Position numbers and translations under genes: made by a program. A model generated the notes under the pieces. The model was not told where the DNA came from. It searched no databases and saw only the letters and a program-made list of their open reading frames with translations. Below are positions 54,698 through 62,490 of a stretch of 64,000 nucleotides of DNA, piece after piece (positions within the stretch are counted from its first letter, which is position 1; every line of letters begins with the position of its first letter). The stretch is from Pararhizobium qamdonense (GTDB lineage: Bacteria; Pseudomonadota; Alphaproteobacteria; Rhizobiales; Rhizobiaceae). The DNA is taken from assembly GCF_029277445.1 (NCBI RefSeq), contig NZ_CP119568.1:1-64000 (forward strand), given 5' to 3'.

Positions 54698-54913
54698 TCA
54701 TAAAGCCGAGTGATTCTTTACAAGCTTGGCGCTGACAAGGACCTCCCGCAGCGGCTGCTTGCGCCAGACTTTCTGGAAGCTCTCGACAACGTTGTCGCTG
54801 GATACGGTTAGGCCTGGGAGGGCGACCCAGTTCGGTGTCTGCCTTCCCGGAAGGACCAGCACACAGGTATGTGCCACGCGACACCCTGCAGCTAAGGGCT
54901 GTTGAGCACCCAT
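54698..54913 (-). CDS. Uncertain small protein
   Basis: The 71-codon frame (MGAQQPLAAGCRVAHTCVLV, LPGRQTPNWVALPGLTVSSD, NVVESFQKVWRKQPLREVLV) has fairly natural composition. Its start ATG lies in front of the divergent nucleotidyltransferase promoter. No family or ribosome binding site is clear. It may be the 5' part of a decayed gene. Confidence 0.35.
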   Translation of the reverse strand: MGAQQPLAAGCRVAHTCVLVLPGRQTPNWVALPGLTVSSDNVVESFQKVWRKQPLREVLVSAKLVKNHSAL

Positions 54914-54936
54914 CTTGTTTCGCGCCCTCTCGCTGG

Positions 54937-54963
54937 TTATACTGTTTTTGAGAAACAGTATAA
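54937..54963. promoter_or_regulatory. Perfect inverted repeat upstream of the nucleotidyltransferase
   Basis: TTATACTGTTT and AAACAGTATAA form an 11-bp perfect palindromic pair around TTGAG. It ends 15 bp before the ATG at 54979 and overlaps where a promoter or ribosome-binding region would lie. It is a likely operator, or a hairpin blocking translation. Confidence 0.6.
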
Positions 54964-54978
54964 CTCGGAGTCGAGTTG

Positions 54979-56073
54979 ATGAAACCCATCGACCTCATGT
55001 ACCAGACGATGCTCGCCGAGCTCGGCCAGCGTTCGCTCGACGCCGCGTGGACTGCCGCCTTCCCTCCAGAAGGCCGGTTCACCCCTGCGAACATCAAGGG
55101 GCGCAAGTATTGGTACTTCGATATCCCGGATGGACATGGCGGTACAAGACGACGCTACGTCGGTCCTGCCGACGATCCGGATATCGCGCAGCGCGTAGCT
55201 GATCATAAGAGGGACAAGGACGATCTCCGCGCTCGCAGGCGCATGGTTAACACCCTGACCCGCGAAGGCGGGATGCTCGCTCCTGACGCCATGTCGGGCG
55301 ACCTCGTCGAGGCCCTAGCCGATGGCGGTCTCTTCCGGCTCCGCGGTATTCTCATCGGCACGGTCGCCTTTCAGTGCTATTCAGGACTGCTGGGCGTCCG
55401 CCTTCCCATGGCTGCGATCCTGACCGGCGATGCGGACATCGCCCAGGATTATGCCATCAGCCGGGAGGTTGAAGACAGCCTGCCTCCGATTGTTGAGTTA
55501 CTGCAGGGCGTTGACGCCAGCTTCCGGCCAGTTCCCCATCGATCGGGATCCGCGGCCTCGTCAGCATTTCAGAATGCCGACGGCTACCGGGTTGAATTTC
55601 TGACGTCGAACCGTGGTTCGGACGACCACATCGACCAGCCGGCGAAGATGCCCGCCCTCGGCGGTGCAAGCGCGGACCCACTAAGCTTTCTCGACTACCT
55701 TATCAGGGAGCCAGTTAAAACAATGCTCCTCCACCGAAGCGGGGTCCCAGTCGTAGTCCCCGATCCGTCCCGGTACGCGGTCCACAAGCTAATCGTCGCC
55801 AGCCGCAGACACACTGATGGGCAGGGGGCCGCGAAGCGAGAGAAGGACGTTCGCCAAGCCGCGCTGCTTTTCGAAGCCTTGCAGCAGACGAGGCGATCAG
55901 CCGATCTGGCGCTCGTCTACAACGAGGCGTGGGAGCGCGGAATTGCGTGGCAGGAAGCCATTCGAACCGGGGCAGGGATGCTGCTCACACAAGATGCCGA
56001 GCTATTCAAGACGGTTCTGATCGAGGGGGCCAAGAAAAACAGGGAAGACATCGAGCTCCCGTTCGGAGAATAG
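54979..56073 (+). CDS. GSU2403-type nucleotidyltransferase-fold protein (NTP_transf_8)
   Basis: The product (364 residues from ATG 54979) has an N-terminal helical part (MKPIDLMYQTMLAELGQRSL), a GRKYWYFDIPDGHGGTRRRY strand module, and the nucleotidyltransferase core: RLRGILIGTVAFQCYSGLLG, VRLPMAAILTGDADIAQDYA (the DxD pair), then PSRYAVHKLIVASRRHTDGQ and KDVRQAALLFEALQQTRRSA. The family is related to AbiEii-like toxins and is often found on mobile elements, but its function is not established. No antitoxin-like partner is adjacent. GGAG lies eight bases upstream. Confidence 0.85.
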   Translation: MKPIDLMYQTMLAELGQRSLDAAWTAAFPPEGRFTPANIKGRKYWYFDIPDGHGGTRRRYVGPADDPDIAQRVADHKRDKDDLRARRRMVNTLTREGGMLAPDAMSGDLVEALADGGLFRLRGILIGTVAFQCYSGLLGVRLPMAAILTGDADIAQDYAISREVEDSLPPIVELLQGVDASFRPVPHRSGSAASSAFQNADGYRVEFLTSNRGSDDHIDQPAKMPALGGASADPLSFLDYLIREPVKTMLLHRSGVPVVVPDPSRYAVHKLIVASRRHTDGQGAAKREKDVRQAALLFEALQQTRRSADLALVYNEAWERGIAWQEAIRTGAGMLLTQDAELFKTVLIEGAKKNREDIELPFGE

Positions 56074-56266
56074 GGTATCCTCTCTCCACAAGACAAGTAT
56101 CTGATTTATTCAGACGTGGCGAAGACAAATGTGCCGAGAATTCGAGTCCTATCAAGGCGAAGTATGCCGTCAATGCTTTACTAGGACAAAGTCGAGCCTT
56201 GAATCAGGAGGACAATGTACTGGCAATCTTAAATCCGGCCTAACGCGCGCAGTCTCGTGGCCAATC

Positions 56267-56596
56267 TCAGCGACGTCGGCCACGCTTCTCTGCCTCATCA
56301 TCAAAGCCAGGTGGTTTTGTTTTTATCCAGCTGACGAACTTCTGAATCGAGGGGTCCTCGAGGATAGCTGAAATCGTGGAGAACTTCCTTGCCAACTGGG
56401 CGTCCGTGAAGGCTGCATGTATGTGGCTATGGCATATCCGGTGCAATGGTACGTTGATCTTGCCACCCTTGCTCCTGGGAACAAGATGATGGTCCTCGAT
56501 CTGGTCGTCAGGTATGACCCGCTCGCAGAGCGGACAGATTACCGGCTTCGACTCGGCATCTTCCGAAGGCAAATCGTCTCTGTACTTGCGTGCCAT
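56267..56596 (-). CDS. HNH endonuclease-domain protein
   Basis: The 109-residue protein has an HNH motif within a treble-clef zinc site: ICPLCERVIPDDQIEDHHLV (CxxC and DHH), PRSKGGKINVPLHRICHSHI (Asn and CxxH). This small cytosolic nuclease type is encoded in many mobile regions; it could be a homing- or defence-type nuclease. It is convergent with the nucleotidyltransferase gene, about 190 bp away. Confidence 0.88.
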   Translation of the reverse strand: MARKYRDDLPSEDAESKPVICPLCERVIPDDQIEDHHLVPRSKGGKINVPLHRICHSHIHAAFTDAQLARKFSTISAILEDPSIQKFVSWIKTKPPGFDDEAEKRGRRR

Positions 56597-56880
56597 CGAT
56601 GTGGTGTCTCTCTACCGGCTGTCAGACTGCGTACGCCTCGCTTCGATAAACCATCTCCGACATGTCGACAACACCGAGCCGGCTTCAATAAGGCTCTGGC
56701 GTTGCATCGGAGTGACAGATCGGAGTAAAGACGATCAGCTCGATTAGTTGATCCTCGGGACAAGCGATGGAACTATACGGATATTGCCCATGAGTTGCGG
56801 CCTCGCTTTGCGGCGTCGGTTCACATCTGTTCAAAGCTTCACAGATGCATTCTTCTGGTGGGCTACAGAACGTTCTAGAG

Positions 56881-57336
56881 TCAGGCCAGCCAAACGCTTA
56901 TTTTCGCTTTTTTCGAAACCGTTTCACCCGTTCGTGGGTGCCGCACGTGGCCTCGGAGCACCAAATACGCCGTCCGCTTATGGACGTATCGAGAAACAAC
57001 CAGCCACAGTTGTCGCCCCCGCATTCTCGGATCGTAGCGCCTGATGATCAACTCGGCCGCTGCTTCAGCAAAGAGGCCCACCAAATCCGCCGAGTCTGTT
57101 AGCAGCGGGAACCACCGGAAGCCGGCATTTGTTTTGGATAGCACCTGTCGAGCACAAGCCGGCTTAGCCAACTCGTGCACGCATTCAAATGCATCATCCG
57201 GATATAGATGCTCTTCGTCTTCTGTCAAGAAGACCGCGTTGGTCGCCCCACGAAGTTGCAGGGCTTCCTTCAATACCGTAGCGCCTTCTGAGGACGCGCT
57301 TTCTCTACCGCAAACAGGGCGTTTCGACAGCCACAA
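56881..57336 (-). CDS. Unknown protein, possibly 5'-frameshifted
   Basis: The frame contains KEALQLRGATNAVFLTEDEE, HLYPDDAFECVHELAKPACA, RQVLSKTNAGFRWFPLLTDS and LWLVVSRYVHKRTAYLVLRG, a well-formed basic protein of unknown family. Its N-terminus from TTG 57336 (WLSKRPVCGRES) looks unnatural. A second frame directly upstream (MADGFAYTARVADCGCRNAL, FAVEKA, from ATG 57374) may be the true start, joined by a frameshift near 57300. Confidence 0.5.
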   Translation of the reverse strand: MWLSKRPVCGRESASSEGATVLKEALQLRGATNAVFLTEDEEHLYPDDAFECVHELAKPACARQVLSKTNAGFRWFPLLTDSADLVGLFAEAAAELIIRRYDPRMRGRQLWLVVSRYVHKRTAYLVLRGHVRHPRTGETVSKKAKISVWLA

Positions 57337-57420
57337 TCTGCGACACGCGCGGTATAAGCAAAGCCGTCGGCCATCTTGTTGTTTGCGGCAACGTGATTGC
57401 CAACTCTGGATTTTCCGTAT

Positions 57421-57738
57421 TTAGAGCCGAAATTTCGAGGTTGCTGTGTCGACCTCGGCTCGCATAGCGTCCAAGGAACCACGGATAACCCTGATGTCGG
57501 CACTCATGGCGGGAGCTGCTTCCTGCTCTTCCCAGTAAAGTAGCGTGTTATGCCAACCCGTTACGGTCTCCAACAGCCCTCGGGCACGTTGCAACACCCG
57601 TTCGTCGATCTGCACCGCTGCCCGTTCTGCATTTTCTGCCAACTCAATAAGGTCGTTGGCCTCGACACCCCAGATCGGCATGGCGGTGCGGAGTTTATCC
57701 ATCTGTTTTTCAATGTCAGTGATTTGAATGTTTTCCAT
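57421..57738 (-). CDS. Hypothetical helical protein
   Basis: From ATG 57738 the product is MENIQITDIEKQMDKLRTAM, PIWGVEANDLIELAENAERA, RVLQRARGLLETVTGWHNTL, MSADIRVIRGSLDAMRAEVD. It is fully helical, probably a coiled-coil bundle of about 105 residues. No family is recognised. It is divergent from cspA, with a 220-bp gap. Confidence 0.6.
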   Translation of the reverse strand: MENIQITDIEKQMDKLRTAMPIWGVEANDLIELAENAERAAVQIDERVLQRARGLLETVTGWHNTLLYWEEQEAAPAMSADIRVIRGSLDAMRAEVDTATSKFRL

Positions 57739-57958
57739 CCGACCAATATGAGCGCAAGTTGCCATAAGTCGAGACCCTGCCAAAACTAAAAGTTGACATG
57801 TGGGTGACGGCCATCTATCTAGGGTTTATCGATATTTGCTTGCTGAGCTTTGGTTACCGCGCGATTAGCACCGCGCTCTGAACGAACCCCTCTTCAAAAA
57901 TCGCTATCCTCCGCAGCGCATTCGCGTTGGGATTCTCTATTGCTTGAAAGGGTTCATC

Positions 57959-58168
57959 ATGACCACAGGCACAGTAAAATGGTTCAATTCCACGAAGGGC
58001 TTCGGTTTCATCCAGCCTGACAACGGCGGCGCTGACGCCTTCGTCCATATCTCGGCCGTCGAACGCGCCGGAATGCGCGAAATCGTCGAAGGCCAGAAGC
58101 TCGGCTACGAACTCGAGCGCGACAACAAGTCGGGCAAGATGTCGGCCTGCAATCTTCAGGCCGCGTAA
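57959..58168 (+). CDS. cspA: Cold-shock protein CspA
   Basis: The 69-residue OB-fold nucleic-acid chaperone has both RNP motifs: TGTVKWFNSTKGFGFIQPDN (RNP1 KGFGFI) and DAFVHISAVERAGMREI (RNP2 VHI). Length and motifs are typical of rhizobial CspA. ATG 57959 follows a GAAAGGG ribosome binding site; a TTG at 57944 is unnecessary. A strong terminator lies 60 bp downstream. Role: destabilising RNA structure in cold or stress. Confidence 0.96.
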   Translation: MTTGTVKWFNSTKGFGFIQPDNGGADAFVHISAVERAGMREIVEGQKLGYELERDNKSGKMSACNLQAA

Positions 58169-58227
58169 TCTGAACTGCTCCCGCTTTGACCACGGATGTA
58201 CTGGCACTGCGGTAAGCTAGTTTTTGG

Positions 58228-58253
58228 AAGGCCGGACTTATGTCCGGCCTTTT
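58228..58253 (+). terminator. Intrinsic terminator after cspA
   Basis: A perfect 10-bp stem (AAGGCCGGAC / GTCCGGCCTT) with a TTAT loop is followed by TT. Confidence 0.85.
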
Positions 58254-58286
58254 CCGTATGTCAGTCCACAGCTATCGGAGGACTTT

Positions 58287-58505
58287 ATGTCCGTCAGCAA
58301 ATCCCGTGAACATGCCGAAGTCGCATTCGGCCATCTGCAGTCCCAGTTCTTCGCGCGCGGTCACGCGGTCGAGGAGATGGATCACGTGACGAAGTCCCGT
58401 GAAGAAAAGACGTCCCGACTACGTGAAGCAAGGCTCGCCAGGGAAGAACAGGACCGTCTGAGCGCCTCGACGAAGCCAGCCGCGAAAACACGTAAGAGGA
58501 CCTGA
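58287..58505 (+). CDS. Small basic hypothetical protein (72 aa)
   Basis: From ATG 58287 (CGGAGGA ribosome binding site) the product is MSVSKSREHAEVAFGHLQSQ, FFARGHAVEEMDHVTKSREE, KTSRLREARLAREEQDRLSA with a Lys/Arg-rich tail. It is highly charged and helical, and its stop overlaps the next start. Proteins like this accompany cspA in rhizobia, but I cannot assign a function. Confidence 0.65.
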   Translation: MSVSKSREHAEVAFGHLQSQFFARGHAVEEMDHVTKSREEKTSRLREARLAREEQDRLSASTKPAAKTRKRT

Positions 58506-58713
58506 TGATGGCCAAGGCCCACAGCTTCGATCATTTCGACTGGTCGCCCGACGAACTTCGCGGTGCCCTCGAGGCGGCTGAGTTGCGCTCTGGTCCTGGT
58601 AGGTCGATACTGACGATCTCCTCATGGACAGCCATGGCTATACGCTGTGGGATGTCCGTCGAGCCATCGATGCGATCACTCCGCGTGCATTCGCAATGAC
58701 GTACTGGAAATAA
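58505..58713 (+). pseudogene. Small hypothetical protein, frameshifted
   Basis: The frame starts MAKAHSFDHFDWSPDELRGA, LEAAELRSGPG and then loses sense. A second frame carries the natural continuation (VDTDDLLMDSHGYTLWDVRR, AIDAITPRAFAMTYWK, stop 58711-58713). A frameshift near 58598 separates them. The start overlaps the stop of the preceding gene, so they form an operon. Confidence 0.6.
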
Positions 58714-58993
58714 ACTTTCCTCCGAGAAGTTTGCGGGGTTCGTCCAGTTCGGCTTCATTTGGCTTTAGAATTCCAATTTGGAGTGAGGCTGCGATCCAGG
58801 TGGAGCGATCCCGGAAATTTGCATTTTGAATATTCGTCTGAAGAACCCGGGTCTTGCTTATTTTCCGGATGGTTTGCGCAATTGCGGCCGAATCTAGGAC
58901 GTTGGCGGGCATTGCGAGACTGATGAAACCAGCCCACGGTTACATCGATTGCCCGCTCGCGATCCGAACCGCTCCTTTGCATACTCGAGAATA

Positions 58994-59233
58994 TCAGACG
59001 TTCCGGTCAATCGCTTCCTCAACAGTGACGACAGCCAATACAGTCCCCAGGTCGTCGCTTATATCAATGCCCAAATATGTTGTTCGTCGACCGGTGGCTA
59101 ACTGGTCTGCTACCATTTCGAACAGACTTGCCCTAGCATCTACCGTCGCAGCCTCGAGGTTTTGAAAGGGTATACCGTCGTCGTCGGCCTCAACTCCCAG
59201 GGACGTCCTGACATGGAAATGAAATCTCGGCAT
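58994..59233 (-). CDS. DUF6894-family small protein
   Basis: The 79-residue intact product MPRFHFHVRTSLGVEADDDG, IPFQNLEAATVDARASLFEM, LGIDISDDLGTVLAVVTVEE has the DUF6894 pattern (F.FHV start, acidic G, final GTVLA strand). A broken relative lies at 1305-1569. The 280 bp between the preceding gene and this one hold no supported gene. A weak EcfG-like element lies upstream. Confidence 0.88.
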   Translation of the reverse strand: MPRFHFHVRTSLGVEADDDGIPFQNLEAATVDARASLFEMVADQLATGRRTTYLGIDISDDLGTVLAVVTVEEAIDRNV

Positions 59234-59345
59234 GAAGCTATCTCCACTCAGTTAGAGCCACTGTAGGCACAGGGCAGGTAGCTAAAAACAAGACGACAGA
59301 CTAGCGAGGTGGAGAGGCAGCCTAAGAGAACGCCATTCAAGCTAC

Positions 59346-59370
59346 AATTATAGCTCGTGACATTTGTTCC
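59346..59370 (-). promoter_or_regulatory. Possible EcfG/RpoE2-type promoter for DUF6894
   Basis: The minus strand reads GGAAC, 16 bases, AATT (GGAAC-N18-TT). It ends 113 bp before ATG 59233, further than the other elements, so this assignment is weaker. Confidence 0.35.
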
Positions 59371-59405
59371 TGCCCGGCTACGATAAACTTTTGTGGAGAC
59401 ATGCG

Positions 59406-60125
59406 GTGATCGAGTCTTTGATTGCGAATCTTCGGGCGCGTGACGTGGTATCGTCTCACGAGGCGCAACTTCTGTCGTCAATCATCGTGCGCCAGCGTTG
59501 GATCGCCGCCGATGAGGACCTGGTGAAGGAGGGCTCACGGCCGACCTACAGCATCCTCCTCGTTGATGGCATTGCCGCGCGATACAAATTTGTCGAAGAC
59601 GGAAAAAGACAGATCACGGCACTGCATGTGTCCGGGGACTTCGTCGATCTTCACGCCTTTCCCCTAAAGGAAATGGACCATGGCGTCGTGGCACTGTCGC
59701 ACTGCCATGTTGCCTTGGCCGATCACAGCGACCTGAAGAAAATCACCGAAACAGAACCACATTTGGCGCGGCTGCTTTGGCTGTTGACGGTTATCGACGG
59801 GGCGATCCACAGAGAATGGATCGTGGCGATGGGACGGCGCTCGAAGAAGTCGCATATGGCTCACCTTTTTTGTGAGCTGTTGCTGAGGCTCGAGGTGGTT
59901 GGCAAGGTTGAAAACTCCAGCTTTTCGTTTCCACTGACGCAACTCGAAATGGCCGACGTTTTAGGAATATCGCTGGTCCATCTAAACAAGACTTTGCAGC
60001 TTTTGCGCGACGAGAAAGTGTTGCAATGGACAAAGCAGACAATCACTGTACTCGATCTTGAAAGGCTAAAATCGATCGGGGAGTTCGAGCCCGGGTACCT
60101 AAACTTACGGGTAGAACCACGATAG
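59406..60125 (+). CDS. Crp/Fnr-family transcriptional regulator
   Basis: The product (about 239 residues from GTG 59406, GGAG seven bases upstream) has an N-terminal cyclic-nucleotide-binding-like domain (SRPTYSILLVDGIAARYKFV, RQITALHVSGDFVDLHAFPL) and a C-terminal winged helix (FSFPLTQLEMADVLGISLVH, LNKTLQLLRDEKVLQWTKQT). No FNR-type Cys cluster is visible, so it is not an oxygen sensor by sequence. A TTG at 59364 gives a longer frame. It is divergent from the DUF6894 gene. Confidence 0.9.
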   Translation: MIESLIANLRARDVVSSHEAQLLSSIIVRQRWIAADEDLVKEGSRPTYSILLVDGIAARYKFVEDGKRQITALHVSGDFVDLHAFPLKEMDHGVVALSHCHVALADHSDLKKITETEPHLARLLWLLTVIDGAIHREWIVAMGRRSKKSHMAHLFCELLLRLEVVGKVENSSFSFPLTQLEMADVLGISLVHLNKTLQLLRDEKVLQWTKQTITVLDLERLKSIGEFEPGYLNLRVEPR

Positions 60126-60430
60126 TCGCATCGTCCATTGTCGGTGTCGAACGCTGGTAGCCGCGTCGCACTGGTTGCTCGCGCCCTTTTTTAAGTCGGT
60201 CCTGTGCGAACGGGCTACAGCCACGATCGTCGGGACAATGATTCGACGGTATGGAACCATTTTCCCAATGCTTGGTTCTGGCGGCGAGGGTCGCGGTGCG
60301 TGTCAATCGGACGCGGCGGGGATGACGAACACGGGGATTTTTCCAATTTCTTCCCGTGGCCAACGAAACGGCATTCGAGTGTCCAACCCGTCCGGCCGCG
60401 CCCTCAGCATCCTCTCGTAGAAAGTTTTCC
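60126..60430. other. Non-coding gap
   Basis: Only Arg/Ser-rich shadow frames are present. I see no repeat or RNA signature. Confidence 0.45.
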
Positions 60431-60669
60431 ATGATTGATCCCCCACGCCAACAGCCGGGCCATCCCGAGCGGAAATTTGAATTGCATCAGGCCGTGGACT
60501 ACGTGGTTCAATTACTCGTGGAGGAAGCACATGTGTCGGATGGCAACGGATAGAATTCCTCACAGCAGTGATGGACGCGGCGAACCCGCGAATCTCTGCC
60601 ATGGAAGAAGAGGTAGAGATCGAGGAGAGCGAACCAGCGATCCTTACCGAAGGCAATTCGAGACCGTAA
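60431..60669 (+). pseudogene. Small hypothetical protein, frameshifted
   Basis: From ATG 60431 the frame reads MIDPPRQQPGHPERKFELHQ, AVDYVVQLLVEEAHV and then loses sense. The continuation GWQRIEFLTAVMDAANPRIS, AMEEEVEIEESEPAILTEGN lies in another frame and stops at 60667-60669. A frameshift near 60538 separates them. The joined product (about 78 residues) resembles small rhizobial proteins of unknown function. It precedes the second flavoprotein by about 50 bp. Confidence 0.6.
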
Positions 60670-60721
60670 GCGATTTGCCGGAGCCGACGATTTATTACTG
60701 CGTCGAACATATGGGTTCAAA

Positions 60722-62413
60722 ATGACCAACATTGCTATCATCGGCTCCGGGCCGACTGGAATTTACACTTTAAAGGGGCTGATGGAGAGCAATACACCGC
60801 TATCTGTAACCGTCTACGAAGCCAATGCCGATCCGGGGAAGGGAACTCCATATCACCCCCGCGCCAACGATCGGGCAATGCTCGCAAACATCGCAAGTAT
60901 CGAGTTACCACCCGTGTGCGAGAGCCTGGCGAACTGGCTTCGGCGCAAGAACCCGGCCGAACTCGCGATGCTAGGCGTTCCAGTCGAGACCATCGGCGAA
61001 CGGGAGTTTTATCCGCGGGTCGTTCTTGGGGAGTATTTCGAGGCGCAATTCAACGGCCTTTTGGCGAAGGCGGTGTCGCGCGGGCATGTCGTTCACGTCA
61101 AGGCAAGTCACAGGGTCGTGGATATTCAGCTCAGAGAACGCGACATTGATGTCGCGGTCGAGAGTGCTGACGGCACAACCGAGCGCAACGCATTCGACCA
61201 TGTCGTGATGGCGACGGGTCATGACTGGCCGGAGAAAACCGAGACGAAACCGGGATTCTTTGTTTCTCCGTGGCCAGCCAAAAATCTTGACACGATCGGA
61301 GATGTCTCGGTCGGCGTACTCGGAACGTCTTTGAGCGGTATAGACGCTGTCGTGTCGGTCGCCACGTCCCACGGGTCGTTCCTGCTCGATGACTCGGGAA
61401 CGATGCAGTTTCACTCGGGTTCCGGCCCCGACTTCCACCTGACGATGATGTCGAGGAAAGGCCTTCTTCCTGAAGCTGACTTCTACTGCCCCATCCCCTA
61501 CGAACCGCTCGCGATATTTACGGAGGCGGCCGTGGATCGCCTGGTGGAAACGGTTCCCTACAGGCTACTCGACGAGATGTTCGAACTCTTCCGTGCCCAG
61601 CTGTTCGCCAGCGACCCGGCCTATGCCGAGAGCATCGGGCTCGGCATGCTGACAGTCGAGACCGTGGCCGACGCATACTTCGCGGAACGGGAGACTTACG
61701 ACCCGTTTACCTGGGCCGCACTCAACCTTGGAGAAGCCAAGGCCAATAAGGCGACGCGCAACACTGTTGCCTGGCGATACGCGATACTGTCCATGCACGA
61801 GACCGTGCTAAGGGCCGTCCCGCATTTCAACGACGTCGATCTGAAACGCTTTCACAAGCATTTCAAGACGCTATTCGTCGACGACTATGCGACCGTGCCG
61901 CACCAGTCGATCGAAAGGCTTCTGGCGCTCCATCGGGCTGGGCGGCTGTCGGTTCTCAAACTTGGACCGGACTACAAGCTCGACCACGACACCGTCGAAC
62001 GGGGAGCCGTGATTGAGATCGGAGATAAGCGGCACGCTTTCACGGCATTCATCGACGCGACGGGTCAGCACGCCGTTTCCGCATGGGATGTCCCATTTCC
62101 AAGTCTGATAGAGCAGGGTGTCGTGCGCGAAGCGCGGACGGTGAAAGCATCCACCGCACTCGCCGCCAACGACGACACGGCCACTGTCGCGACGGGCGGC
62201 ATCGATCTCGACAGCCAGTTCCGGCCAAAGTTCGAAAAGCCGCTCAGTCACAATCTCTACTGTGTGTCGATACCGTTCCTTCTTCACAAACTGCCCTTTG
62301 TCCAGGGAATTACGAGTGCCGAGGAACTCGGGAGCCTTGTGGCGAAGGCCATCTTGGAGGATGCCGCAAGCACCGAGTTCGGTCTCGACGTTGTGCGGAA
62401 GGTGGTCGCCTGA
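60722..62413 (+). CDS. FAD/NAD(P)-binding protein (NAD_binding_9 type), copy 2
   Basis: The 563-residue paralogue of 40596-42422 has the same motif order (NIAIIGSGPTGIYTLKGLME, GKGTPYHPRANDRAMLANIA, VVMATGHDWPE, LGTSLSGIDAVVSVATSHGS) and high identity by eye along its whole length. It starts at the Rossmann strand, which supports a shorter true start for copy 1. It lies directly upstream of manganese catalase (78-bp gap). Function unknown; association with catalase suggests a redox role. Confidence 0.9.
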   Translation: MTNIAIIGSGPTGIYTLKGLMESNTPLSVTVYEANADPGKGTPYHPRANDRAMLANIASIELPPVCESLANWLRRKNPAELAMLGVPVETIGEREFYPRVVLGEYFEAQFNGLLAKAVSRGHVVHVKASHRVVDIQLRERDIDVAVESADGTTERNAFDHVVMATGHDWPEKTETKPGFFVSPWPAKNLDTIGDVSVGVLGTSLSGIDAVVSVATSHGSFLLDDSGTMQFHSGSGPDFHLTMMSRKGLLPEADFYCPIPYEPLAIFTEAAVDRLVETVPYRLLDEMFELFRAQLFASDPAYAESIGLGMLTVETVADAYFAERETYDPFTWAALNLGEAKANKATRNTVAWRYAILSMHETVLRAVPHFNDVDLKRFHKHFKTLFVDDYATVPHQSIERLLALHRAGRLSVLKLGPDYKLDHDTVERGAVIEIGDKRHAFTAFIDATGQHAVSAWDVPFPSLIEQGVVREARTVKASTALAANDDTATVATGGIDLDSQFRPKFEKPLSHNLYCVSIPFLLHKLPFVQGITSAEELGSLVAKAILEDAASTEFGLDVVRKVVA

Positions 62414-62433
62414 TCCTTCTGCTCAGTGGAAGC

Positions 62434-62458
62434 GGAACAATAGCTTCGACGACTGGTT
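62434..62458 (+). promoter_or_regulatory. EcfG/RpoE2-type promoter for manganese catalase
   Basis: GGAAC, 16 bases, GGTT (GGAAC-N18-TT), ending 33 bp before ATG 62491. AAAGGA eight bases upstream of that ATG supports the start. Confidence 0.65.
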
Positions 62459-62490
62459 GTGCTCACGCCTCCAACCAAAGGAACATGCAT

